64,000 bases of DNA from Craspedostauros australis. Lineage: Eukaryota; Bacillariophyta; Bacillariophyceae; Mastogloiales; Achnanthaceae. Made by a program: the position numbers and the translations under genes. How positions within the stretch are numbered: the first letter of the stretch is position 1; every line of letters begins with the position of its first letter. Below are positions 1 through 11,917 of this stretch, one piece after another. The notes below the pieces were generated by a model. That model was not told the DNA's origin. It saw only the letters and a program-made list of their open reading frames with translations, and searched no databases. The DNA is taken from contig JAMXDE010000038.1 in assembly GCA_026770025.1 (NCBI GenBank), positions 496,001 to 560,000 of the forward strand. Reading direction: 5' to 3'.

Positions 1-925
1 CTACAATATCTTCCATGTCTCACGGCAAACATCACTGCGAGGTCGCACGCTCTCCTAACATGCATGGCGGACCCCGGTGGAGCCTTTCTATCTCCGCAGT
101 GTCTCAATGCCGCACTCTCCGAGTGCAATACGATAGGATGAAAGAGGCCAGGCGTCAGGATGACGATATTACTACCTCCAGGTCGCAGTTGATGCACTCA
201 CGATAACACTAGTTGTGGAGTTTTGGCCCCTTGTTGTCACTGGTTTGCTTGCTTTTGGGAGAAACGGCGATTGGATATTTAGAGCTATTGTGTGTTTGCT
301 CTCGCTGATCCGTCTTCTACGTCACAGGGAACGTATTCCACGTCATGAGAAACGAGTCACAACAGAGGAAGAGACATCGTGTGACTCTTCCTCCGCAAGA
401 CAAGATGATGACTGCGCGCGGCGACAACAGAATGTGCCAGGCCAGGACAGCCAACAACACTCCACGTTGACCAGTCTCACAATGGAAACCAGCAACATCC
501 AATCGTCTCGGAATACAACGAAGCGCATTGGCAATCTGTACGACGCAGACGACAGTGCTTCGCCAATCACCACAACATCGTCTTCACCTCGGCTGCCAAT
601 CCTGTGAATGATGCATGCACAGCTCAGCCAATCCACATTCTTGCCACTGTTGCTGTTTCCATTTTTCTTCTCCGATAACATGCGGTGCGCACATGATCAA
701 CGTGGTACGGTATGCATCCTGCGCAACCGTGCAGCACGATCCTCCTGCATGAACGCCAAGGCGCAAGGGACGACATCAACACAACCGAAAGTACCGATCC
801 AGCCACGAGTGTGAAGGAGCCTCGAAGCAAATACGAGCAATAGTAAACCGCTTGTCCGAATTCGAGAGGAAAGAAACAGCATTCCAGCAAACCACAACCA
901 AGCAAAGATCACGTGGAAACCGAAG
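1..925. other. Gene-free left edge
   Basis: I see no supportable gene. Open frames here overlap on both strands and have no recognisable protein character. The only clear structure is the left copy of the 48-bp inverted repeat at 174-221, described separately. Confidence 0.5.
174..221 (+). repeat. 48-bp inverted repeat, left copy
   Basis: Bases 174-221 are the exact reverse complement of 9703-9750. The match runs 48 bp without a mismatch and stops abruptly on both sides. The pair brackets 9.48 kb holding the broken PT-repeat gene and the mariner-type transposase. I could not find a matching target-site duplication next to either copy, so it is uncertain whether these are ends of one transposon or two separate repeat copies. 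Confidence 0.85.
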
Positions 926-3648
926 ATGCTCAACTTCAAGGCAGTTACCATCACGGCGATCTTGCTCGCCAAATGCAAGACGATCGATGCCATCCTTCGC
1001 GGCCATAGATTGATTGACCCAACCAACGAACTTCATGTTGCGATGCAGGCAACCAGACTGCTGAAGGGCGACGGCGGTTTCATTCCAAAGAACGTCAAGG
1101 GTAACAAACAGACGGGAGCACCGTCCAACAATCCAAGCAGCAATCCCAGTGTGGCACCAACCAGTTCGCCTACCAGCTCTCCTACATTGGCACCAACTGC
1201 GTTGGCCTGAATAATGACGACAACACCGACTTCTACACCAACCTTGCCACCAACTGGGGCACCAACTTCAAGGCCAACTGGGCGGCCAGTTGCCTTGCCG
1301 ACCAGCAATCCAACCCTGAGGCCTACCTCATCACCGACTGACCAGCCAACAGGCGGAGCAACCAGCATGCCGACATCAGGGCCTACATCTGCACCGACAA
1401 CCATCTCGTTTGCATTTGATTCCAGCATCTCCGTGGCCTGCGAGCCAGATGTTGCGCCGCCATGCTTTCTGCCGGAGGCATCCGAGCCAAAGACCATCAT
1501 CTGCAATCCATCCAAGACATCGTACCGCAAGGCCGTCACTGCTGTTCGAAGCACACCAGGATTGCAGAATTACTTTGCATGCGCTGGCCTCTTGACCGAG
1601 GGGGATGCGCACAAGCTATTCAACCGATATGCGTCCAGCCCCTTGCTAGCTGAGGAGCTGAAGCTATTGTCCGCCGCCGGCACCACTCTGCTCACAGCTC
1701 TCGGTGGCGAGGACATCTACTACATGTGCCAGGACGCTGGGGCTCCAAGCTGTGCAGAGAAGTATCACTGTACCAGCGCCGACGGTTACAGTTTCATGAC
1801 CATTGCCACCACTGCCTGCATTGGGTCTGGATCTTGCGACAGGATGGGACGAAACACATTGGTCCTGGCTTCATCCTGTACCAGCAAAGGGGTATGCGCC
1901 GGCATGAACTCTCTTTATGTTTCCAATTGCTATGGTCCTCACCCAACATACGGTGTCACCTTCATTGGTCAACTGGCCTGCACTGATTATCTTTCCTGCG
2001 TCCTTGCTGGCACATACTCCTACAGAGACGCCATCATACAAAGCGGCGCCTGCGTTGGACCCTACGCCTGTGCGAGCGTTGGCTACCGCGTTGAACAGTA
2101 CGGGCCCAGCCGTTCCCAGAGCCACGTCAGAATTGGGTTCAACGCATGCCTTGGTGAATATGCATGCACCGCAGCACATGCGAGCGGTTACTACGACTGC
2201 ACATGCACATCGTTGCCATCACCTGCGAAGATTCAGGGCAGCTTGAGCATCGGCGACAATGCCTGCGCCGCAGCCTACGCTTGCCCGGGATTGGGATTCG
2301 GTGACTCAGTGACAACTGACATCATTGTGCCAGACTATGGCTGTGACAGCAGCGGCGCATGCTACGAATGCATGACAAAAACCAACTGCGACAGCGACGA
2401 AGTCTTCATTATCTACGATGCTGCCGTCGCCTGCCCCAAAGACGTCGATGGCGACCCAACCAGTGAAAAGGGTCGATCAATTCTGCATCAACAAAGACCA
2501 ACGCCCAACAGATTGCCCAACTTTCGCCCCCTTCTCCGCTGGCAAGCGATACCCCAACGATGATTCCGACAGAGCAGCCATCCGATCTGTCAACTTTTGT
2601 TCCAACAAACTCCCCAACCATCAACAAGACCACCCTGCAGACCCTTTGCTTGAATGAGGCTGGGGAGGTTACTGCGGGCTTCACCTCCAGACAAGTCGTC
2701 CTCTGCGATGATGATGTGGGCACATGCGCACAATTCGTCAACAACAACGAGTCTCTCCCAACGAACAAGGACAGGTTCGTGAAAAGCATCTTCGGATGCG
2801 ATGACGACCAAGGCAGCCGGACGTCGCAGCAACAGGCGCAGGTACGATTTGATCGCATCAAGAATGACCCCCAAGCAATCGCAGCCATCCTCACTGCTCT
2901 CGAAGGCGATGGCATCCTTCTCACTGCGAACGCCGCAAGCCTATCCACGAGATGCGGTGCTGTGGGCGGGGCCTGCCGCTGAGGAACTCTCGGTTGGACT
3001 CTCAGGGGCGACATCATCATCACCCTGGACTCATGTGCAAGTGATAGTTCCTGCGAAGAGGTTTCGAAGGATGCCATCATCCTCAGCAGCTGTCTGGGAC
3101 CAAAATCCTGCAAGAATCTTGGATCTTTTTCCAGCCCTCCCAGTGCCACGGCCACCATTGGCTACCAGATCATCGGGCCAGCCGCATGAACCAGCACAAA
3201 CAGCTGCGAGAATCTTGGGCAGAACATCTATGGTAACATCTGGACCCAACACGCAGGATGAAATGGCGGGGACGGCTGCAAAGGCCTTGGAATTTGCGCC
3301 GACCAGTCTCCCAGTATCGCCACACCTACGCTTGCCAACATCGACGTGGGGATGAACGCTTGTGAGGGACAACGCGCTAGTCAGAATGTTCACGCTGACC
3401 CGTTCAAGACTCTCGGTTGTATCACCATCGGCAGTGGCACATGCTTGTCACAAGACAGCTGTAACGGTGTTGCAAACTCCAACTTGGCGGTTGATGATCT
3501 GGTCGTGGCGGCGAACACCTGCGCGGCTCCAAGCAACTGTCAGGACTGCATGGCGACAGACATGTGCAGCGGCTCTCCTGGCTGGACCTACACCATCGAC
3601 AGCCCATCCAACGACTGCCCTGGACAAAATAACGATGCATGCTCTTGA
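926..3648 (+). pseudogene. Broken secreted PT-repeat / Cys-rich protein gene
   Basis: The frame opens at ATG 926 with a hydrophobic signal-like start (MLNFKAVTITAILLAKC) and runs into a Pro-Thr repeat linker (APTSSPTSSPTLAPT). A TGA at 1208-1210 interrupts it, yet the same frame continues with more PT repeats to about residue 155. A Cys-rich region follows in which short units of the form IG..AC.G..AC recur at least six times up to 2400. The frame shifts near 2450-2550, where PT repeats resume (SDTPTMIP, FVPTNSPT), and further stops or shifts fall at 2980 and between 3180 and 3350. The Cys-rich character persists to 3648. Such modular secreted or cell-surface proteins are common in diatoms and other ochrophytes; their role is generally unknown. 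Several lesions suggest a decaying gene, although unrecognised introns or assembly errors could explain some. Confidence 0.7.
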
Positions 3649-4980
3649 AAAATGAAATGGCTGACCGCACTCTCAGGGCGCGAACAGGAGTGGGAGTACA
3701 AACATCACAACGTATCCACATGTACGCCCATGCTCATACGGTCGCATCTTCCGCAGCGGCAAGACAGCATGGATGCGATCCATATTCAGAACGAATGGCT
3801 CAACTCAACTCCATCGTTGCATATGGCACGATGATCGAAGAATAGAATACATGTTACAATACAGTCATGGAACAATCGTTTGCATCCTGTGCTGTGCTGC
3901 GCCTTGCCAGTTGTGCATTCTCGTACTTCCATGTGCTAGTATAGCATGATATGGTACCTTTGCCCATGACTTCAAGGGAGCATATCCGAAGATGAACCAC
4001 ACAACTTGACTACAGTTTCAACCACTCCGTCCAGACATCCATACGAGTGCACTTGCGTTCTTGTCGTACAACTCGTCGAGTATTCTAAACTTGTCTTGTT
4101 CGAGGCCAGCTCAGCGAGGAAACGTTATGTGCGAACTAAAACGAAGACTCGGTGATGCCACGTTTGGTTACCCAGAACGTCTGTATCTGCAGAAGGGGGC
4201 ATCCTGCGTGTTCGTCTTCAGCACGCAGACGACGGAATAGCTCATCGAATGTAACATATTATAGGAGCTGCACTAGCACATCACAACATAGCATAGTATA
4301 GCATATGAGCATGGTATGGTGTGGATTCGTTGCGCTCTACTCTACTCTACTCTACTCTACCAATACATGACGATTGTGCTAGTGGCAGCGCCGTCGGCAG
4401 GGCACGAGCAGAGATGAATGATCAGAGGATGCATCGTTGGTGCTCCAGTGACGAGTACAGACGCTTGGACTTGATGGCAGCAACGATCGCGAGGGTTGCA
4501 CATGTGTGATGAAGAGAAAGCGGAATACTGGCATGGCACGATGTGGTACAGATGTACGAGTGCGGTACCAACCAAGAGGAGGCTTTGCCATTCGATTGGT
4601 TTGTGCGACACACACCGATTGTGCTGGCGCTCCGATCGACGCAGTTGAGGCCTTGGAGCGTTTTTGTGTGTGGTTCGGATGGAAATTTTCCGACCAGAAC
4701 GGCACAACACAACGTGCCGGCTCCACGACGCGATGGCTCCACGACGCACACCATTCACGACACAAAAATACGGTCCGCGTCACACAATTCACACCACTCG
4801 TCACAAAACACAAAACAAACATCACACACCACACCACACCACACCACACCACACCACACCACACCACACACCACACATCACACATCACAATCCTCCATGC
4901 CATCAAACAGACGATGTGCACACAGGCACTCCAATCACAGGTGTGCCTATAACATATAATACTACTACTTTGATTTGCAG
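3649..4980. other. Low-complexity intergenic stretch
   Basis: No gene is supportable. The stretch holds short microsatellites: a ctcta array around 4336-4360 and a long cacac-type (ccaca)n array at about 4829-4875. Open frames over these arrays are compositional artefacts. Confidence 0.5.
4829..4875. repeat. (CCACA)n microsatellite
   Basis: About nine consecutive copies of a 5-bp unit (caccacacca phase) are visible, followed by imperfect copies to about 4890. It lies just 3' of the transposase frame. Confidence 0.85.
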
Positions 4981-7527
4981 CTACATCTCTGCTGTGTTGG
5001 TATCCTGCTCTGCTTTGCTGTGATGCTCGTCCTTGCCAACGAACATGGCCACTTCGAATGTGTTCATGGTGGGTGCTGCTTTGGCTTTGCTGTTGTTGTT
5101 GCAAGGCTCAATGATGTCGGCTTTGCTCTTGCTGGGTTGCTTCTTTCTCTTCTCGTCTTTCTTCTGTTGCTCAGCCTCCTCGTTGGCTCTGGTTGTCGCA
5201 ACGATTTGCTTCTCCAGCAACGGAATGAGGCTGCTGGTTGTTGGCAGATTCGTTTTCAGGCACTGCAGTCCACTGACAGCCATCACCTTGAGCGCATCAT
5301 CGTACATACCTTTGATGTCGGGCTTGGCGTATTTGAAGTCAGCTGATTTGCCTTTGTTGTCTGTTGCAGTTGGTTTGTTGGTGGTCGCGCGGGTAGCCTC
5401 ATCCTCCTCCAACACGAAGTCCGTGTGAGACACGGTAACGCCGATCTTGTTGCCCTCTTTGTCGAATTCCGTGGACGTTTGTTTCCGCACATTCATGTGC
5501 AGTCCCTTGCGCTCCGTCACAAATTCGTCACCTCCTTTTGCAGCACAAATTGCGTAGGCAATCTGATGGTGGCGAACATACGCGCTAGCCACCTTGTCCA
5601 GCTTGAATTGTTTCCAACAGGTTCCACAAGCATTCCACAATGCCTCAGTGGTAAGCAATCGGCTTCCATGGTGCTCACCTTGATATGCTGACACGTGTTT
5701 TGACATCGCTGGGAATATCGCATCGTCTTTCACATTCGTGATGGGAGAATTTGGTGGTTGCAGTCGTAAGTGCCATCCGCGACTGTCGAACTCCTTGTTG
5801 ATGAATCTAAGTAGCTCCGTGTCTCTGTGTGGCCCTGCGCCATCCATCTGGTACCGAATCACCACGTTCTTTCCGGTTTCGGCCTTGATTTTGCTGGCGA
5901 GCGAATCCAGTGCGGGGAGTTCTTTTTCGCGGAAGAATTTCTTGAGGCTGTACTTCGGCTTGGGCTTAACACGATGACCATCTGTTTCCTTGCTGCCCGT
6001 GATTTCCAGTGGTTGGAAGTACAGTTCACCCTTCTTGCGAGAGATTTTCTCGGGATCAGGAAGGTGCTTGTACTTGGTCGGCGAGACCCAAGTTCGCTTG
6101 TACGTGGTCTTCTGCGCTCGGACCATGCGCCCAACACGTTCGAAGTTCACCTTATACGCCTTTCCTCCTTTCGCAAAACAGTTATTTGTTGGGGCAAATG
6201 CTGTTGATGCAATTGCCATGGTCTTGTCAATGTGACACTTGTGATGCACAGTCTGCTTCACAGGCTTAACTCCCATCTGGGGCACATGTTTCAGATGCAT
6301 GCGAGCGACAATGGAGTAGAACCACTTTTCGTCCATGTGGACAAGGACAACTTGCGTATTCTCAAACAGCTCAGCTGATTCCCAGAACACACAGAAGTCC
6401 TGAGCCCAGATGTCGCGCTTTGCTGTAGTGGTGCCATTGATCAGAGGGAGTATTGTTGTAGAACGGTACTCACTGCCTTCCAATCCCATGACGAATTTGC
6501 GAATACACTTCGGACCAACGACTTGCGGGTTTCCGCTGCCTGCCAGTTTCCATGCAATTCTGTCCCACGAGATTGCGCCATTGCACCGTCGCAACACATC
6601 CTGGAGCTCAAATTGCAGGAAGGGACCACGCTCCAACCACAAATCAGCCAGCGCTTTTGCGGATGCCAGCTCTTCCAGCGAAGCAGAGGCATAGGCAGAA
6701 GCAATTTCGTCGTTCTTGAACTGTTGCTCTGGATGTCGAAGACGTAGTTGTTTCTCAAAGGCTGCGCGCTGCGTGAAGTACTGTCGTTGCTTGATGGGGC
6801 AGGTGAAGATGCTGCTGCCTGCGTCACTTCGCTTCTTGCATTCGAGCGTCTCCGTTTGGAATTTCACAATGTTGCGCCCCACTGTGGTGCGGTTGATACC
6901 CCATGCATGGGCGATCAACTCTGCATGTTCAGGAATCCCACCCAAATTGAAATAGAGAACAGTGTAGTTCCGATTGTCTTCTTTGTCAAGGCGCTTGCTA
7001 GGATTACCAGGCTTAGCAATACTATGCCCTCCATCCTTTCGCAACCATCCTTTTGTTTTCGCGCCTTTCTTCATCTGGTTCGTGAGCTGGGCGATTGCTG
7101 TTGCTTTCTGACGCCGCGAGACCTCGAGAAAAGCGGCGATTTTGGCTTCTTGCGATTCTGTGGTAGTTGGGGATGGTGTGGGGGGCTTAGCCTTGTTGTT
7201 GACACGCGTGGCAGCGACGGAGTGATGCTGGGGAGAAAGGAGGGAAGGCTTAGCAAGGCCTCCAGCAGTGCGAGTCCGTGCGAAGGTAGCGAGGCTGTGT
7301 GGTGTGCACAGATCCTCGCGAACAACATACATTCGGCTCTGCCCCATCACTGGGGTCACCATGACCATTGCCACCTCTCCTGGTGCAAGAGGCCCATTGC
7401 GTTTGACTGTAGCGCCGTCCGTGGTCTGCTTCATTGCAAAATCAACATGACATACGCCCAGGTCATGGACCCTGCCGCTTGAGCTCTGGTGGGATGCCAC
7501 CTTCACACAGTCACCAGCGCGCAGCAT
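4981..7527 (-). mobile_element. Mariner-type DDE transposase (DD38/39D-like)
   Basis: This is a single uninterrupted frame of 848 aa starting at ATG 7527. A helix-turn-helix-like segment (IPEHAELIAHAWGINRTTVG) sits near residues 198-217. The catalytic core shows the three mariner landmarks: VHMDEKWFY (D399), YQMDGAGPH (D562) and PPNSPITNVKDDAIF (D601). The spacing resembles plant-type mariner transposases. The usual SPD before the third acid is SPI here, but the aspartate that aligns with the catalytic third acid (D601) is kept. About 180 N-terminal residues precede the HTH and are not recognised; this is longer than usual for the family. No close terminal inverted repeats were found around the frame, only the distant 48-bp pair at 174 and 9703. 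The intact frame suggests recent activity or recent insertion. Confidence 0.85.
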
Positions 7528-7795
7528 GCTTGCGAGGTGAAGAGTTCAGTGGTTGCGGGATGATACAACTACGTCCAATGTTGGTGAAGGTTGATAGAAC
7601 TGTGTTATTGTGTGTGCTTGTTTGAAGTGATGGTTTACAAAGTTAAGTTTGTTGAGATTATGAGCTCATCAATAAGAGCTCATCATCTTCCTGTTTTCTA
7701 CTTCTTGGCTCCACTAATGGTGCTATTCACCATTGTCCATCGTGTTGTAACCATGCCAAACTTCTGGTTACTCTTGCTAATTAGTGTATCTGTGT

Positions 7796-7823
7796 CCAAA
7801 CATGTGCAATGACACATGTTTGG
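7796..7823. repeat. Perfect 11-bp stem hairpin
   Basis: CCAAACATGTG at 7796-7806 pairs exactly with CACATGTTTGG at 7813-7823 across a 6-nt loop. It lies about 270 bp upstream of the transposase start and could be a subterminal transposase site, but that is only inference. Confidence 0.7.
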
Positions 7824-8111
7824 AGGTCTAATAGAGTCTCTTTGATCCTCTTGGATCATCTTCCTAATTTTGTCTTGGGTCTGAAACCCGCATCACATTT
7901 TCCGAATTCTATCGAGTAGTTTTCTTGGATCTTTCGAAACGAAGTGTGACTGACACAAAGGACTCAAAACTCGAACAACGATTGGATTGATTCAGCACAC
8001 ATGGTCTAACAACAAGGGAACTCATGGTGAATACTAGCTGTGTGTCAATAGAGGTTGCAAGCTGATTGTACGAGATTGGCTGGTCGCGACGCACACCAGG
8101 CACACAAGGAG

Positions 8112-8147
8112 AACAGCACAGCACAGCACAGCACAGCACAGCACCAG
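8112..8147. repeat. (AGCAC)n microsatellite
   Basis: A short run of agcac units (seven or so copies) is visible, with no surrounding coding signal. Confidence 0.75.
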
Positions 8148-9702
8148 TCATTGACGCGCAGCACGGCGCAGCGCACCACAGAACGGCATGAACAACACAG
8201 GAGGATGGTCACAAGGTGCCTTGTACCATCCACTCTTTCCTTTGTGGGAAGGTCACAGTCATTCTACATTCTGTGTAAGCTATGACTACAAGCAGCAGAG
8301 AATCAACAGCAGCTCGTCGCAGATGCGCAATGTTTCCGTTGTCCATTTTGTGAGGAGGATTTTGTGCCTTCGCTGTGTCGTTGTGGAATGGAGGTGCAAT
8401 TCGGGACTCGCAAAGTGTTCTCATTGATGGGCGCATTTGGTAGAATTGTGATTAATCTCCATGGCCCCCAACAGCAAAAACTGTTTGAGAACACCAAACA
8501 CAACACAACAACACGACAATGGAGAAACACAACAAAACTCCACAAGCGCTGTCGAATGGCATCGACGGCACTGCCACAACCAGCGGTCCAGTGCAAGATC
8601 TGAGGGCATAGGCGGAACCGCCATGGAAAGTTTGGTGGATGAGCGAGAGCGGGATGTCATCTTGGCTTATTTGGGGCCGTGGCAGGCCCACGCGCACACG
8701 GCACGATTCGGAGGAAAATATGCTCATTGGATATGGTCTCTGCCTGGAATGCACAGGCCATTCCAACGACCATGGATGGGCAAGACGTATCCAAGAGGAT
8801 ACGGTGAAGATGCACACGAAGTTTGAGGGTCGGGGGTGGCCTGGAAGGTGCCCTCCGCAAGAAACAAGTGGCGGGCAAGAGTTTTTTGGCGGGTGGCGGC
8901 GGACACATCACGTGACTTCGCTGGTGATGGGTGCCATTGAAAAGTCACCCATATCGCCAAACCACCCATTCAAGATGTGTTAGGAATCAACTCAAGATGG
9001 CCATGGCGAAGTATCCTGCGCAGATACGGTCTGGAAGAGGCTGCAGCCTGGGATGCACACGAAAGGGATTTTTTTGGGTGTCGGAAAAACATCATGACGG
9101 CATCATCACATGGAGGTGCACCTTTGGAGGTATGAGCGCCCCACCCATTCTGAACACATCAGTGTGTCGCCAGAGAATGTGGGAACGCATGAGGGGCATG
9201 TGAAGGAGCTGCAAGGATCGTATCGACGAGATACGGATCCAAATCCGAACGGCATCCGTGTCGGAATCGGGTGTTCGAAAATTCTGCGTTTCAGTGCAGG
9301 GACAGTTTGGAGTATGAGATGCGGCTATCTGCGCAGGATCTTCATGGAGTGGATAGATGGGGGGTATCCGGAGCCAGTGTGGTGCGCAGATTGTGAAAAT
9401 GCCAGGGATGATAATGATGATCATGGGTGCTGAAGGTAGGGCAGCATGGTGCCATCGAGAATTTTTTGCACCCACCACCTGACAGACAGCAAGCCAAAAC
9501 GACATTAAAAATAAAGTTCATACAAATTTAACTAAGATATTCAGAATAAACGATAGCCAAGCGTCCGAATGAACTGTCTAGTTTTAATTTTAAATGGTGC
9601 GTTGTTGAGATATAACATCATAAGCAGTTGTTTGGATGGTTTTGGGTGTGCTCTAATTTAGTCTACTTTATCACGACTCATCACGAGTAAAACTCAAAAA
9701 AC

Positions 9703-9750
9703 ACTCCACAACTAGTGTTATCGTGAGTGCATCAACTGCGACCTGGAGGT
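9703..9750 (-). repeat. 48-bp inverted repeat, right copy
   Basis: Exact reverse complement of 174-221. Just beyond it, a 17-bp unit (ctatcatcatgttcata) is tandemly duplicated at about 9770-9804. A further imperfect duplication (tggaatgccagacatcac and tggaataccaaacatcgc) lies at about 9880-9950. Confidence 0.85.
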
Positions 9751-10602
9751 CGTACTCTGCCCACGTCGTGCTATCATCATGTTCATACTATCATCATGTT
9801 CATACGAATGGAGTGGCTCGCAGGCCGGGTCTCAACACGAACTGGCGCGGACTCTGGAGAGATGCCACTCAGTGTGGAATGCCAGACATCACTGCTCGTG
9901 GCCGTTGGAGTGATAGCGCTCGGTCTGGAATACCAAACATCGCTACCCATCTACCACTCTCCGCTCTACCGAAGACCGGTTCCACAACAGTGACAGGCGA
10001 ATTGCCATTGGGAACGATGAGCAATTGCACCGGAGAAGCTTGTGCGAGGTTCATGGAACATGCTTCAACCGGGTTCGTCGCGAACACCAATGCAGTGTCC
10101 ACGAAACAAGGGGCACCAAAAAATCCCTTCTGTGCATGATTCGCCACTGATTCAAACGGCGTAGTGACAACAAGGAATTCGCGGAGAGGGGTGCAGAACA
10201 GAGAGCAAGGAAAACCGGAGAAGAAAAAGAATGAAAGAGAACGTGTCGCGGTGTATAACTTCAATGTGTGTTGTGTTGTTTGTGCAGAGGGCCTGCCACG
10301 AACGGCATTAGCATTGCAATGCGATACACTCCAGCGCTATTCGCCATCGTGGACCATGATATAATACATCGCAGCTATACTCAACAAAGAACAGTCTCAC
10401 CAGTTTACCTCCATACCTGCGGAGACATGGAACACAGTTCTCCTCCTTTCCTTTCAAGGGAGCGACGACTGGGTCAACCATGTAAGTGGTGATTGGGTAT
10501 TTCAGCAGATCATTGTGGAGCCTATGCGGCTTGCGTACTCTACTAATCTGCCATACGCTCTATGCTGTGGCGTTTCCCATCGTATAGTATAATAGTTCTG
10601 CT

Positions 10603-11917
10603 TTAGATCTCCATGTTGGTGATGGTCTGGGTCTCGACCTGGGACACTCCTGGGATGGCCTTGATTTTCTCCAAGAAGGCGGCTTCTGGGGCGTAACCGC
10701 TGCGGAGAATGAATGAATGAATGTGCCACACAGAGAGGCGATGAACGGAATGAGTATGTTAGCGCGGTTCGCGTGTGATTCGTATGTATGTGGACGCGCA
10801 TCGGTGAAAGTGAGGCAATGATCAAGCAATGATTTCACACGTAATGCGCAACCAACACAATTAGTCGCGTGGAAACGAATGGCATACGAATACGACCACA
10901 GCCTGCAGAGTGCCATACGTACCTCTCCTCCCATGGACCAAAGTCATCGAGTGGAACGGTGGTCATGAGCTTGAAGTCCAAGCAGCCTCCGCTGTGGTTG
11001 GATTCATGCGATAATGGTGGATTACAGGTGAACGCGCATGTCAGTTGTCGTTGTTGCCATTTCCGAAAGGTTGTGTAGAGTGGTACGGAATGAAATGAAC
11101 AATTGGAAAACAAGGTGAGCAGAGAGTCTTCTTGCTTCGCAACGCAGTCGGCTTGGCTGCATCCACTTCTTCTGATTCCACCTCTCAATGGCGGAAGATG
11201 GAACCGGCGGAATTCCATAGACCGATGGCACATTTCGCGACATCGCACCAAACGTCATCCAAATGTCTCCACTCATACGAGCTCGTACGGGTAGTGCTAC
11301 ATTCTACCCATCCGTGCTCGAGCCATGCTCGATTCCCATCTTTCCTCACGGCCCCACACAATCATCATCTTGTCAGTCATCATCGTCGCCATCATCGAAC
11401 GAACGCGAATCCTGATTCTGCATCCATCACACGAATGCAGAAAATACAGCCGCGCAGAATGACAACGCACCACACCAAACGGTTGACGGTGACACCATCG
11501 GAGAGCTTCTTGAGCTCTGGAAGGTACTCGTCGACGACCTTGGAGATGGCTTCGAGGCTCTCGGAGGTGCCCTTGTCGCCCTCGTACTTGCATCGCCATT
11601 CGCGGCAGACCCGGTTGAAGGACATGGCACCGTTGGCCAGCGGGACATCCTCGGCGCGGATGGCTGTGGATGGGCGCTGCGCCTGGTTGAGCGGGGCGAA
11701 GGCCTATGTTGAGAGAATGCCAGGAAAAGGGGAAGAGGTGAGATGGCAGCGGCGGGAGGCAATGTGGCATCGGTATGTGCTGTCGAACGAATCGAATCGC
11801 ACGTCATCCAATTGGACTGCATTGCATCAAAGACCATTGTCGCAACCAGGTGAACGACAACGAGCAACTCACGGAGGCGGAAGCCAGGAGGGTGACGAGG
11901 AAAGCGGCGGTCTTCAT
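10603..11917 (-). CDS. Small predicted plastid protein, four exons, function unknown
   Basis: My model joins 11917-11873, 11703-11474, 10991-10923 and 10699-10603 on the minus strand, giving 146 aa. Every junction has GT and AG ends with consistent phase. The protein begins [15 protein letters not shown] and the first junction creates ASAFAP, the signal-peptide cleavage and phenylalanine motif of heterokont plastid preproteins. The mature part has [10 protein letters not shown] near residue 50, a helical middle, then [14 protein letters not shown] and FGPWEE, and ends with [15 protein letters not shown] recall similar uncharacterised plastid proteins in chromalveolate algae, but this is memory and not a search result. 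Introns are about 169, 482 and 223 bp; the second intron is long. No catalytic motif is visible; several cysteines are present. Confidence 0.8.

Larger units (their letters stand above)
7528..9702. other. Intergenic stretch upstream of the transposase
   Basis: No gene can be supported. Visible structure includes a perfect hairpin at 7796-7823, an agcac microsatellite at about 8112-8147, and an AT-rich segment at about 9500-9700 that contrasts with the GC-richer surroundings. Open frames on both strands between 8200 and 9430 have no recognisable protein features. Confidence 0.45.

Noticed and set aside
4379-5104. Open frames over the ccaca array on both strands
   Set aside because: They depend on simple repeats, have no domain character and overlap the 3' end of the transposase.
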